The notes beneath the pieces were generated by a model. That model searched no databases, had not been told where the DNA came from, and saw nothing but the letters and a program-made list of their open reading frames with translations. From Pontederia crassipes (Eukaryota > Streptophyta > Magnoliopsida > Commelinales > Pontederiaceae): a stretch of DNA of 64,000 bases. The stretch lies in assembly GCA_030549335.1 (NCBI GenBank), contig CM060198.1, positions 45,473,353-45,537,352 on the forward strand, in the 5' to 3' direction. The translations under genes were made by a program, and so were the position numbers. Positions 44,641-57,104 of this stretch are shown here, one piece after another (position 1 is the first letter of the stretch; the number at the start of each line of letters is the position of its first letter).

Positions 44641-45869
44641 AGAAGCTGAAGTGATGGACTCTTCTGCTTTTGATGAAAATATTATTGCACTCGTACTTCT
44701 GAATGATTTGTTCAAGTGTCGACTTGGTCTATGCCTCTCTTCATTTAAATTGTAATATCCTAATACTTTATATTAGTTAATTAGTTAGTTTGAATTAACT
44801 AAGTTGATTAGTCTTTTAATATAGTTATGATCCCATGGTAATATTATAATAATTTGTATAGGCAATTAACTTAATCAGGAATTAAAATTTAGTTAATTAT
44901 TTTCTTGAGGTAAATTTAAATTAATTTTGACCTTGTTTTGTTTCGAAATCATTAGATTGGTTAAATATGTATTAGAACTGTAATAACTTAGTATTTTATT
45001 TTTAAAAGCGTTTAACACAATTTAATACTAATTAAATTTAATTTAATCTTATTAAAAGATAAAAAAATTAGTGATTTGTAATTGTGACGAGCTATTTGAG
45101 TTAGGCATAACTATGGAATCCTAATTTAATAGAGGATAAATAGTTTGGCTAACAATTAAATTAATATAATTAATATTTTTCGCCGGATCTAATTAAAATG
45201 TCGCAAATGTTAACTAACAGTTAAACAACATAAATGTTAAGTTAAATAGGCTTTAGTTAGTTGGTCTATGTGTTTCCATTCACTCAACATAATAATATAT
45301 AATATCATCTTTTAACCACCAAAATTGTATGTTGCTGTCCACTCCTTAATTCTTATCATTTTCTAGTCACCACAGGATGCTCCACCTCATCTTCTGACCC
45401 CTCCACCATGTGACACTTCGTGCTGCTCATGCAAATCAAACCATATGTGATAAGCCACTCTCTCAACCATCTTTGGCGGTTGGATGGGATTAGCAAATTA
45501 AAAAGAGAGAGAGAGTGTGTGTGAGAGAGTGAGAGAAGAAATTATTACCACGAAGGAAAGCTTTTGCCTTCCTTAATTTTGCTGCCAAACTGAGGGGAGG
45601 GGAAAGAAGGTATTTTATGTGTTATTTACTTATGAAATAAACTATAAAAATGTAGTATAATAATGATATATATACCATTATAATAATATAATATATATTA
45701 TCTGTATCTATATATATCTATGTATATATAAGTCTACTAATATAAATTTCTAAGAGATATTATTAAATAATGTCAAAATTGTACCACATCAATTTTTAAT
45801 TATAATTTTACAATAATTAAATATATCAAAATAATATTAATTATTAAAATATTAAATATATACTTATAT
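44641..45869. other. AT-rich spacer, nothing recognised
   Basis: Holds a GA/GT-rich microsatellite at about 45505-45540. No gene or element border could be supported. Confidence 0.45.
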
Positions 45870-46350
45870 TATATATAGCCTTCACAATTACCAAAGGATC
45901 ACTATCCCTCGTTAATTTCAAAGGCTAGACCATTGGTAAATATATTTATAATAAAATATATACATTATAATATACATATATATTTAATATTTTAATATTA
46001 ATATTTTCAATGGGTAAAGCTTTTAGAATTACCTACGGATAGCAATCTCTCGATAATTTCAAAAGCTAAATCCATTAAATATATTTATAATAAAATATGT
46101 AAAATATAATATAAGTATATACTTAATATTTTAATATTAATATTTTTTATGGGTAAAGCCTTCGGAATTACTGAGGGATAGCTATCCCTCGGTAATTCCA
46201 AAGGCTAGACTCGTTGATGAATATATTTATAATAAAATTACAATATAATATAAGTATATATTTAATATTTTAAAATTAATATTTTTGATGGATTTAGTCT
46301 TAGGAATTAGCGACGAATTTCTATCCATCTATAATTCCAAAAGTTAAATC
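45870..46350. repeat. Four ~140-bp direct units with internal palindromes
   Basis: Each unit pairs a CCTTCGGAATTAC-like arm with a GTAATTCCAAAGG-like arm around TATCCCTC. The copy at about 46158-46206 is nearly perfect. Confidence 0.75.
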
Positions 46351-47334
46351 CATTGAAAAGTACAATTTTTCGCCCAACTTTACTGCATAATTTTCTCGCC
46401 CAACTTTCCCATATAATTTTCCCGCCTCTCTTTATTTCCTCTCCCTATATCTCTCTCCTACTCTCTCTCTCCCTTTGTTACCCTCTTTCGGTCTCCCCCC
46501 TTTCTATCTGTCTCTCTCTCACCACTCACTCTCTCTCCAGCCACCCCTTTCTCTCCCTCTCTCTCGTCTAGATCCAGCGACCACCCTCTCTCCAGCAAAA
46601 GTGTAGCATCTTTGACTTCCTTCTCCCTCTTGACTTTAGCCACCTGGCACTGGGATTTGGCCATAGGTGGTTGGATTGTCCACATGGCACCCGATCCGGT
46701 CATAGGCAGTCGGATCGGCCGCATGGCTTTGGATCCGGCCGCCTGACGACCAACGATCAGATTTAGTGACTCATTCCAGCTCCAAAGACCAACTATTCCT
46801 GGGGGCCCACATCCAACGATGTCCTCCTCCCCCTCTCTCGCTCTCTCTTGACAAGAACGACCGATAGGGATTGGATCCAACTTTCGAATTCAACATGTAT
46901 GTCCATTTTTTATATTTCAAAAAGGTTTCCAACGAGCATACCAGTCGCAAAGTTCGATGGGAAGGCTCCCACCGGAGTGTGCGGCAGAATGTTCCCACGA
47001 AAACTTTCGATAGGCGGCACCCATCAGAGCTTTTGACAGGTGCTTCCCGTCAAAACTTTCAACGGGAATTGCCCATGGACCTTCCGACAGCTAATGCTCT
47101 TTAGAAGTTCCGTGGGGGCTTGCCCATCAGACAATGCTCCTCCAGAACTTCCAGCGGGAACATCCATAAGAATTTTTGAAGGATCGTTGCTCCCGTCAAA
47201 AAATCATTAGCGACAACTGATTTTTCGACTACCTTGTTTTCGTCAAAAAAATTGTCAAAAACTCAAGTTTCCGATGGATTCATCACATTTTCAATGGATA
47301 TATTCGTCAGAAATTGGTAAAATTATTGTAGTGT
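45870..47334 (+). mobile_element. CACTA element, right part
   Basis: The right end TAAAATTATTGTAGTG at 47334 is a decayed CACTA terminus. No matching left terminus was found. To its left lie about four direct units of roughly 140 bp (45870-46350), each with the imperfect palindrome GCCTTCGGAATTAC-TATCCCTCGGTAATTCC-AAAGGCT. Next comes a CT-rich and GC-rich centre (46430-46860), then a CGACGGG/TTTCCGATGG-rich right subterminal part. It is the same family as 31711-33168 and 60614-62637. No transposase is encoded. Confidence 0.7.
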
Positions 47335-48394
47335 TTTCCTCTATTATTCTCAAGTGGGCATATGTTTGGTTTCTTCCAATTGACAACTTGAGGGGGTGCA
47401 TGCGACTTCTTAGTTGGCACAGCTGAGATGTTGTGTTGTGCCGGGTTTCGATGAAAGTTCTCCATCGCTTCATTGCCCCGTGTTGTTCAGTTTGTCATCT
47501 TCATCATTTGCTTCTTTGCATCTTCAAGGAATCTACACGTCGCTGACTCTTCAAGTTGGCACTTCAGTTTCTTACACCACCAATTTGAGCGAGTGTGTTG
47601 GAATTCATGCAGCATTGTCTTCTTCATCTACGACATCATCGAACTGAAGTTGCTCGAAGCTGCTGCCGCATGGAGCGTCATATGCATGGAGTTGTCTTAT
47701 TCATCTTTGTTTTTTTTTCCTTTTCTATAGTAGTGTCATTAGTTTGTAACCCGTTTCATTTCCTTTATAGCAGCTTAGTATTAGTATAAATATAGTAGTT
47801 GGGTAGTTGAGTCCATGTACTATTTCCCGATCACTTGTAACTCACTTTTCCAATTTGAATAGTATCGTCTTCCACCTTTGCTTCCATTGCTTTCTTCTAC
47901 TTTTTTCCTCTGCATTGTATCACTTCCTTCTTCCCCTCCGATTAGATCTCCGAAAAACTATTGGAGCTCATTTCTCAATAGTATTTTTCATGCATCCATT
48001 CGACGTGGCTTTGCAAGTGGTTTCTTTTTTGTTTGACATATTAAATTAGGAGCCTAGAAAAGTGACGCAGTGGCAGGATCGATTGGTGCAAGAATGACGA
48101 AAAAGAGAGATTGGTATTCGAAGCAATACCAGATTGAGATAAAATGTTGCACTCAGATTTCAAGAAGTAATAGACCGAAGCTCTGTTTTAAACCTTTGGA
48201 AACTCAACTATTAATAAAACACATAAGTCTTCAGCATCAAAAGGGTGTGACTCTTCCTCTATCAGGGTAGGACATTCATATATTTCTCCTAACAACCAGA
48301 ATCTATGTTTAGCCTATCAATATCTAATTGTCTAAGAGATAAATAAGAAGTTAAACTTCTGAAACTAATATCTGCTGATCAAATAAACAAGAGC
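47335..48394 (+). mobile_element. Probable Ty1/copia LTR and 3' end fragment
   Basis: ACAACTTGAGGGGGTGCATG at about 47385-47400 looks like a copia polypurine tract followed by an LTR start. The following AT/TC-rich sequence with AGTATAAATATAGTAG (about 47790) resembles copia LTR promoters. The far LTR border and the priming site were not identified. No working frame was seen; it is a broken fragment. Confidence 0.45.
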
Positions 48395-48427
48395 CTTCTC
48401 ATGTGCGCTTGGGCGATCTAGGCCCTG

Positions 48428-50350
48428 GTGTCCCCCTCTGCCCCCGACGACTGGCCGGGGGAAATGGCTACTGCCCCCTCTCTTCCTACGCTCTCCCTCC
48501 CTACTGAAAACTCGGATCCGTTTCCCCCACTTCCAAGTAAAGGGTCGCTTGCCCCCTGCTCCCGACCCCCAACTTCCTTGCTCCGTCGCGTTCATGGGCG
48601 GCCACTGTTCGGGCTTCCCGACCTTCCCCTACCTCCATCTCTTCGAGGCAGCTCCGAGGACTGCACGAGGTCATCACCGAGGAGGTCATGATCCCGCCTG
48701 CGAGACGGAGGACCAGTCGGCGGCACTGCGACTCTGTCTTCTTGGGCGTTACGTCGGTGACTTCGCTGTCATGACGCGGGCTATCCCGGAGCTTTGGCGA
48801 ACTTCCGAACCATGCTCCCTATCTCAGATCGGTAACTTTTTCATACTATTTTCCTTCGCTAACGCCGAGGACCGCCTGTAGGTACTCACAGGGGGTCCGT
48901 GGGAATTCGGAGGGAGTTTGCTCATGGTGGCGCAAGTGGCGCCCTTTTTTTGACCTGACGAAAATGGTGATCTCGCGTCCCCCACCTGGATCCACTTGCC
49001 GGGCCTACCCTTGGAACTACGTTCTCCGCGGGCTCTTTGTCGGATTGCGGTGACATTTGGTCTTGTTTTGCAGGTGGAGTCTGGTGTGCAGGGAGCGCCG
49101 GCGAGGGTGTGCATCGAGCTCGATCTTTCCAAACCTCTAAAGCAGGGGACCTGGCGGCGGCTCCCCAACGGCGATCACTACCTCCAGTGGGTCCTATACG
49201 AAAATCTCCCATCCTTCTGCTTCTAGTGTGGCATCGTCAGCCATCGCTTTGAGCACTGCACTTCGTGGCCATCTTCCGGCAACGCTGATGGCGCAAGGGA
49301 CGTTATGCTGTACGGGCCTTGGTTGCGTGTGGCTCGCTCGCCTTCCCGTCGACAGGCCAGCCAGGTGGCTCCTCGTGCTGCTGCGCCGCTGGTGGTCCAG
49401 ACCCAGACACCTCCGTGTCTCGACCTGAACTGCCCGGCGCCACCCACGGAATCGCCGCTGGCCACCGAGGGATCGGGCACGCCGGCCGACGTGGTGGACT
49501 TGCATCGGGAAACTCTCCCCCAACAGTCGGTTGACGGGTGTTCGCCACGTGGGGGGATTCCCTCTCCCGTACTGCCTTCCACGTCACCAATTCGTGGTGC
49601 CTGTACTGTGGTCTTGCATCCGGCTTCCACGTCATCGATCTGCCCTGCGGATGGTCGTGATTTGCCACCTAAAAACACAAGTGTGTTTCTTCCTAGGGAT
49701 AATCTCACCCCTCAAAAGAAATCTTACGGTTGTGATGTTTTTGCAGGAGGACACGTGGCGTCACCCGGGCACGCTGATGGTGATAACATGGTTTTATCAT
49801 CTTCAAACCCTATCGATACCACATCCCGTGCAGCACCTTCATTTCCTCCTTGCCTTTCTCTCCCAAACCCTAAACCTCCCTCCTCTGAGCGGTCTATCTC
49901 CCTCCATGTACCCTCCAGTTACCCCACCTCGCTTCCGCCTCTCTTCTAGGCGACCTCATCTCCATCATCGGCCTCGCCTCGGTGGCCAGCCCCTGTCCTC
50001 CCTGATCCGCCTGCTGCCCTAAATCACGCTGACTTTGTTGCCTTGGCAGGTTCTGTGTAGCCTCGGCGGTTCCTGCGGCCCCTGAAGTCCAACCTAAATA
50101 CCCTTCAGATGAGGAGGCCGACAATCTTGATTGGCTTCCTCCCCAGTGCTCGGAAAAGAAAAAGTCTCGTGTTCTCCGACCACAGGCCCGCTTCCTTCTC
50201 TTCGTCCTCGGTGGGGACCGGTGAAATCGGCCCTCTAAGGTAAGCCATCTACTCCTGTTGCCACCCACCCCCCTCTAACTGGCCCTTCTTCATCACTGTA
50301 GGTTACGGAAACGGCGGCGCCGCTGTCAAGGGCTGAGGACCCATCGCTGT
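48428..50350 (+). pseudogene. LINE ORF1 (DUF4283 and CCHC zinc knuckle)
   Basis: The middle part reads IGNFFILFSFANAEDRL, a stop, then GGPWEFGGSLLMV, matching the DUF4283 domain of plant L1 ORF1 proteins. After a frameshift it continues LPGLPLELRSPRALCRIA, ARVCIELDLSKPLKQGTW and YENLPSFCF, then a stop where the first-knuckle residues lie, and CGIVSHRFEHC (CCHC_4-type knuckle). The Pro/Ser-rich remainder to 50350 has low conservation. It packages LINE RNA in related elements. At least two stops and one frameshift are visible. Confidence 0.75.
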
Positions 50351-50357
50351 TTGATAA

Positions 50358-53300
50358 ATGAGACTTCTCGCCTGGAACTTCCGGGGCGCTCTTCGCGCGA
50401 AAACTCGGGATCGACTTTGTAACCTTGTTAGATCTCATAGGCCAACTTTTGTAATTTTATTAGAGACGCACACTTGTTCTATAAATTCTAAATAGGTAAT
50501 CCGACGCTTGGGTCCCGACTGGGACGGTGTTTTCTGCGCAGCGGCATCCTCCTGGCTTGGCGCAACCAGGAGGCTCAGGTGACTTCTATCCTTACCTCTG
50601 CGCAAGTGATACATGTTGCGGTTTCTTATAATGGTTTTAATTTTTTGTTATCTGCTATTTACTCTAGTACCATTTCCTCAGTTAGGACCCGTCTTTGGCA
50701 AGATCTAGGCTTACTTAACACTTCGCATCTTCCCTGGCTCCTTATTGGAGATTTTAACCCCATCTCAAACCCCTCCGATAAATTAGGAGGATCCCCTTTC
50801 CGGCACACCAGGCCTGTGGGTGCTCTAAATGATCTTATTAATTCTAAATCACTCTTAGACATTCGACCTAATAGACTTCCTTACACCTGGTGTAATAGCC
50901 TCGCGGGCCTGGCCCGTATTTTCTGCCGACTTGATCGTGCCTTAGTGAATTATCACTGGCTTGCTTCCTACCCAAACCTCTCTCTAACCACCCTGCAGAG
51001 ATGTGTTTCCGACCATGCCCCAATCTTTTTCTAGACTGACCTCCAAACTCGGAGGCCTAAGTCATTCAAATATGAATATTTTTTGTTATCTTATTCTGAG
51101 CCTCGGGACATTGTCAGGAGGCACTGGTCTTCTAACTCCTCTTCTTCCACCATCTCCCAAGCCCTAAACCGAATTAAGCATGATACCATTAAGTGGAACA
51201 AAGACTCTCTTGGTCGGCTTGAATCCCTGGCTAACCTTGCTCTTCAGGTGATTAATCGCCTTGAAAATCTAGACGTTCACCGTGACCTGACGTCTGCTGA
51301 GCTCGGGCATCTTCGCTCGGCTTATCATCGTCACGCCGCCTTCCTTAGACAGATTAGCCTCAAATGGTGGAGCAAGTCCAGGGTGACTTGGCTCCAACAA
51401 GGAGATCGAAACACCAGATTTTTTCACACTTCCACCATCGTCAGGCACAAGCAAAACACAATCTCCACTATCATAAAAGACAATAACGACTGTATCACCG
51501 ACCCTACACTAATAAACTCCTTATTTGCTGATCATTATAGTCGCCTTTGGCAAAGACAACCCTCTCGTACAATACCACATGATTGCTGGCCATGTCTGCC
51601 GTCCCTCGATACCTCCCGTCACGTTTCTTTGACTGCTCCTGTCTCTCGTGCTGAGGTCACTCGTGCCCTTTGGAGCATGCCCCCGGGCAAGGCTCTTGGG
51701 CCTGATGGCTTCACGGTAGAGTTCTATAAATCTTACTGGGATATCGTTGCTGACAGGATCATAAATGAAATCCAAAATTTCTTCGTCTCAGGTATCTTAC
51801 CTACAAAATGGTCCAAAACTTCTCTCATCTTCAACCCAAAAACCACAAATGCCAAACGGGTCAAGGATTTCCGGCCTATTTCACTTTGCAACGTCCTGTA
51901 CAGATTTGCTATCCAAAATCATTGCTAATCGCCGCCGGCCTACTCTAAACACTTTGATTGATCATAATCAATCTGCATTTATCCCTGGGAGATCTATCCA
52001 TGAAAACATTTTGGTTGCACAGGAACTGACCCACTCTCTTGATTCTGGCCGACACAAGTTCATGCTCTTAAAGGCCGATTTGGAAAAGGCCTTCGATCAT
52101 GTTTCCTGGTCGCACTCTGTTCCATTCTCAAGTTCATGAATTTTTCGGAGCGTTTCATTGATTGGATCCCTACCTGTGTTTTCTCCCCGGTATTCTACTG
52201 TGTTATAAATGGCGTAACCTCGCCACCTTTTCACGGCTTCAGGGGTATCAGGCAGGGTGACCCCCTCTCACCCTACCTTTTTATCATCACCTCGCAAGTT
52301 TTTTCCTCTATCATGAAGCAACATGTGGCTGCAAGACTCATCGAACCTTTCCGTATCGGATCCTTTAGCCTTACACATCTCCTCTTCGCAGACGATCTGC
52401 TCATCTGTCTCAAAGCTACCAAGCGAAACTGCTTGAACCTTAACAAAATCCTAGAGATCTTTCAGTATCTCACTGAGCAGAAAATAAATCCCCAGAAATC
52501 TGAGCTTTTACTTCCAGCTCTTAATTCCCGTCGCCGCCAACAGCTAAGCTCAATCTTAAATTTTAAAAATAGCTCCTTTCCTTTTCAATATCTCGGCGTG
52601 CCTATCTCTCCCAAGCGCATCCCTAATAGGGATCAAACTGTTCTCCTTGATAAGATTTCGTCTCTCCTAGCTGGTTGGAGGCGAGGGACTCTAAATCAGG
52701 CTGGACGTACTACTCTCATCAAGACCACACTAGCTTCCATCCTTATACACACTTTGAGTGTTACTAATATCTCTGGCGGCACTATTGCCTCCATCGAAAA
52801 ATTGTCAAGAGGGTTTCTTTGGAACCCTGGCGGGGGTCACCGGGGATCCCACCTCATTAACTGGAACACTGTCCAATTACCCCGTAACCTTGGTGGACTA
52901 GGCATAAGAAATTTCATGACTAACAGACACTCACTCATTGCCAAACGCATTCAGAACCTGCTCAACAATCATGATACTTCTAGGTAAATCTAGTCCTTGC
53001 CAAGTATGGCCCACTCAAGATTTGGGAGGAATTGCCCTCGGCACATACTGCTGAATCTTGGAAATTAATCCTCAACTCTATCCAGTTCCTTCGGGCTGGA
53101 TTTAGAAAGAGCATTGGCTCCAGATCTTCAACCTCTGTTCTCCTTGATCCTTGGATCTCTACCATCCCACTTATACATCTTCCCACATATATCAACATGA
53201 GTTACAATCTCGATAACAAAATAGTTGATCATTTTATCTCAAATGGTTCTTGGAATGATTCTATATTTGCCGATGCTTTTGGGTCTGAATTAAGCATTCA

Positions 53301-54360
53301 AATTAAACGAATTTACATTCCTACTTCTGCCAATGATGATGCGTGGGTCTGGGTTAGTGATACCTACGATGCGCAAATGCTAAGTCAGTCTATCATGATA
53401 TTAGCCGCCGTCCTACGCCGCCTTCTCCTACTTTGGAAGATCCAGTTCCTACCAAGATCTATATCTTCCTTTGGAAATTACTGCATAAAAAATTACCAAC
53501 ATTAGACACTATTCTTGTGTTTGATAACACCATTGATCCAGCTTGTCCCCTTTGTGGTCTCCATCTTGAAACCAACGCACATTTATTTTTTCAATGCCCA
53601 TTATCGCTTAGCCTTTGGCAACTTTTTTAAAGTAAAATACATTACGAGTTCCTGCACATTGCCTCTTGGCACCTCAGCTCCCGGATCCACGAAGGAGCCA
53701 ACTTGGATCAACAGTCTCAAAAAACCTTTTTGTCTCTTTTTGCATATTGTCTCTGGGAACTCTAGAATCTTCGTAATAACGCACACTTTCGGGCCTGGGA
53801 AAGGGATCTAGCTGGCTACTCTGAATTTGCTGAGACCCACGTGCCACTCTGCCCCCACGATTTGCCTTCGCGAATCTGGTGGGAGCCCCCTTCCCAACTC
53901 TGGGCTATCATGAGCTCAGACGGCTCTCTGGGGCCAGCTGGGGAAGGGGGTATTGGATATCTTACCCTGGCTCATAAGGAACTTTCCTTTTTGCAGGCAC
54001 AAGCAAGGCTAAGGTGGACACCGTTTTGGAAATTGAGGCATGTGCTATGCTCTCTGGCCTCCTGAAGTGCAAGACCCTCGACATGACTCACATCTAAGTC
54101 TACTCTGATTCTGAGACGCTCGTAAAGATCATAAATGGAACGTTGCGATGTCCTTGGCAAATCCGTGGAATCATTGCTGATATCCATGCCGTTCGTCATA
54201 TCATTAGCCCAACCACTCGCAGTAGAAATGCTAATGGCGTTGTAGATTATTTAGCACATTTTGGTCATACTCAGTTGCATAGCGACAACTTTTGGCTGAA
54301 CAGACCCCCTCCGGGACTGATTCAATTTTTGTACTCTAGCTCGAACCGAGTTGTTACTTA
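50358..54360 (+). pseudogene. LINE ORF2 (endonuclease, reverse transcriptase, RNase H)
   Basis: The ORF starts MRLLAWNFRGALRAK, with the endonuclease motifs LLETH, WLLIGDFN (about 50743) and SDHAPI (about 51018). The reverse transcriptase follows: MPPGKALGPDGFTVEF, KDFRPISLCNV, KADLEKAFDHVSW, GIRQGDPLSPYLF, LLFADDLLI (the catalytic ADD) and YLGVPIS. The zf-RVT region is near 53433-53630 (IFLWKLLHKKLPTLD, CPLCG). RNase H begins SSDGSLG at about 53910 and ends with YSDSETLVKIINGTL and RNANGVVDYLAHFG. Stops at about 50494 and 51034, and frame changes near 51900, 52130, 53000-53430 and 54060-54110, show it is dead. Its target-primed reverse transcription would have made new LINE copies. Confidence 0.85.
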
Positions 54361-54462
54361 ATATATAAATGAATTTCCTTTTAAAAAAATGATATTGTTA
54401 TCTCCATTTTCCATGTCATCTGCCATGATGGCTTCTGCTACATCAGCCTAGAAAAGGAAAAG

Positions 54463-55068
54463 GATTATTTTCATAAACCTCCCTTAAACTATCATAATTT
54501 TTCGTAACTACGGACTTATTTTTTATATCCCTAAACTATCACAATTTTTTCACTTTAGTTCTTTTATCTACTTGTGTTACGTTTTTCATTACTTTTGATT
54601 TTTTTTCATTTACGAAAAGACTAAATTATCCATCCCTCCATAACACATCAAATAATAAATATAAAAAATAAAAAATAAAAAATTGGTGCGAGGGTAATTT
54701 AATATTTTCATAAATGACCACTTTTTTTTAGTTTAACCTTTCCTGCGATTTTTTTATTTTTATATTTGTTATTTCATATTTTTCTAGAGGGAGGGATAAT
54801 TTTGTGTTTTCATAACAACAACAAAAACAACAACAACAAAGCCTTATCCCACTAGGTGGAGTCGGGTACATGGATTATACGACGCCATTCCGCTCTATTA
54901 CATGGATCATAAATGGGAAAAAAATAAAAGTAATAAAAAACATAATAAAACTAGACAGAAGGACTAAAGTGAAAAACTTGTGATAGTTTAGAGAAAAAAA
55001 TAAGTTCGTAGTTTAGGATTACATATAAAAAATCGTGATAGTTTAGGAGAAGTTTATAAATATAACTC
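54463..55068. mobile_element. Mutator-type MITE with ~105-bp inverted ends
   Basis: The left arm (54463-54570) and the complement of the right arm (54960-55068) align along their length, with shared words CTAAACTATCAC, ACTTATTTTTT and TTTTTCACTTTAGT. The 10-mer AAAGGAAAAG stands on both sides (54453-54462, 55069-55078), as expected for Mutator-like elements (9-10 bp). No protein is encoded. An Au-SINE tail sits inside. Confidence 0.8.
54812..54905 (-). mobile_element. Au-SINE 3' tail fragment inside the MITE
   Basis: On the minus strand it reads CCCGACTCCACCTAGTGGGA, then TAAGGCTTTGTTGTTGTTG and more TTG units. This is the widely conserved 3' end of the plant Au SINE. The tRNA-derived head with A and B boxes is missing, so it is 5'-truncated. 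Confidence 0.7.
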
Positions 55069-55078
55069 AAAGGAAAAG

Positions 55079-57104
55079 TAAAATCATACCATGGTCAAGA
55101 GAACAATCATTTTTACTCTTTCTTTAGGATTTTGGATTAGTCAAATGTTAATAATTTTAGAAATTGAAGGTCCCACACTCCCACTCCACGTATAAAAGAA
55201 GAAAAAAAATAATTGCATTTAGCCAAGTGTGTAGACAAGATATCTCTATGTCAGTGCCATGCGGATAGGTTTTGAGTGAGATGTTGATAGATGGCTAAAC
55301 ATTAAGGCTGCATTGTGAAACGAAATTATAATTTCTCCTTAGTTTTTCGTAAATAGTTAAATTGATAGATTAGTTTGGGTGTGTTTGGATAGAGTTGAAC
55401 ATAATGACGAAGAACTAGAGAGTTTATGTGATAGAAAAAAGTAGATGTGATGAATTAATTTTAGTGGATATTTGAATAAAAAATAAGTATTATAAATATA
55501 AAATATAAATTTATTAATTATTATAAATAAACATATAAATTAAAATTATTTATGCAAAAAATTGTTAAAATATATATTATTTAAATATAAAAATTATTTT
55601 TAATTCATTTTATTTCATGAAATATTATTTTTTTAATAAAATGATAAGTAATAAATATATTATATTAATACTTTATTATTAATATTTTATATTCAATAAA
55701 TAAATTATTTTATATAAAAGGCAAAACGTGCAAAATAAAGAAAAAAAGTTGAAAAGAAAAAAAAAAGAAAGGTCAAATAAAAAAAGTGATTCATATTTTT
55801 TTTGTGAATTTAATGATATTCCTCTATTTTAGTAATAAAATTATGAGATATGTATCTTTTTTAATTAGGCGCAATGAGAGTACAATGCACATCACACACA
55901 GTCAGGACTTATCATGTAGAAAAAAGTCATCTTAATAATAGGTCGATTGACTTACCATATGCTAGTAACTTACAATATTGCATACTCTTTGTACCATTAA
56001 TTTCAATATAGTTTGTACTATTGGAAAGATTTGGTCCACCGCACCAATTTTAGTTGCTATCATCAACAAGAACATGTACCGGAGAATTTTCTTTCTAGTT
56101 AAATATATTCTTTGTAAGGCTCAAGGCAAAATCGGAAACTACAAGATCGAAGGAAATCACAAGATAAAAAATAATAAGATCAAATGGAGAATCAAAAGAT
56201 TCTACTTATTAATAAAAGATATGTATTTTAAAACTACTAATATTCTTTTGACCACTCTTAAATATTAAATTACACCTCACCAAGTCATATTTTTATTAAT
56301 TCTTAAGTCAAATTACAACAAAACATATTAAAACTTCATCTAAATTAATTATTTTTTATCATAAATATATATATACATATACATATATTTAAATAATTAT
56401 ATTAATCGTATGAGATTAAGACCTTACATATAAAATTCTCAAAATAAGTTCTAAATTGATAAGGTATAGTAAAATCCTCAAATCGTAATATCTTAGACAA
56501 TCTTGATGAGGCTAATAATGTATCAAGCATCTCGACTAGTTTCATCTGCGTCTTATGAACAATTAGCTTGTGGGTACAGAAATAGTTATTTGGGGAATTG
56601 TAATCGTAGTATATATATAGTTTATTTCAAAGAGAGAAAATAGTTATTTCACAAATAATATTTTATCTTAAATTTTATTTTAAAGGCATAAAAAACTTTC
56701 TTGAATTAGATAAAGGCCCCTTAAGGTGTTTACACAGAAATATTATAGAAGAAGCCTCTTTTTCACTCTAATTTTTATGGATCTTAAACTTTCTTGGCCG
56801 TCGATTATTTATATTAATTATTTAGATGCGAAGTACACGGAGCAGTTTAAGCATCGAAGTTTTAGAATCGTTGATGAGCCAATGGAGGATCAATCGGAAT
56901 GCTTTTTAAGTACATTAAAATACTCAGAATTAATACATGAATTACAACAAAAGTAAACAAATGTTCAGAATTGATATATCAATTACAACCAAAGTAAAGA
57001 AAACAGAAAAAGGACATGAATCATTGCAATCACAAGAAGAATGCCACAAACACTCTCCATAAAGCCAGCCACAACCTAAACAGTGCTCCACGTAAAGAGT
57101 TATC
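55079..57104. other. AT-rich spacer downstream of the laccase
   Basis: About 2 kb with short frames only (for example 56726-56956, +). It contains the 3' untranslated region and terminator of the minus-strand laccase. No gene was recognised. Confidence 0.5.

Larger units (their letters stand above)
48395..54391 (+). mobile_element. L1-type LINE with RNase H domain, near full length, decayed
   Basis: This is a plant L1 retroposon about 6 kb long. ORF1 (nucleic-acid binding) occupies about 48428-50350. ORF2 occupies 50358-54360 with endonuclease, reverse transcriptase, a zinc-ribbon (zf-RVT) region and a C-terminal RNase H. The 3' end is a short A-run (about 54383-54389) 20 bp after the last stop. 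The 5' end is GC-rich, as is usual for plant L1s. A clear target duplication was not found. Both frames carry stops and frameshifts. Confidence 0.85.

Noticed and set aside
49194-50268. Long minus-strand frames opposite LINE ORF1
   Set aside because: They are complementary shadows of GC-rich ORF1 sequence; the plus strand carries the DUF4283 and zinc-knuckle wording.
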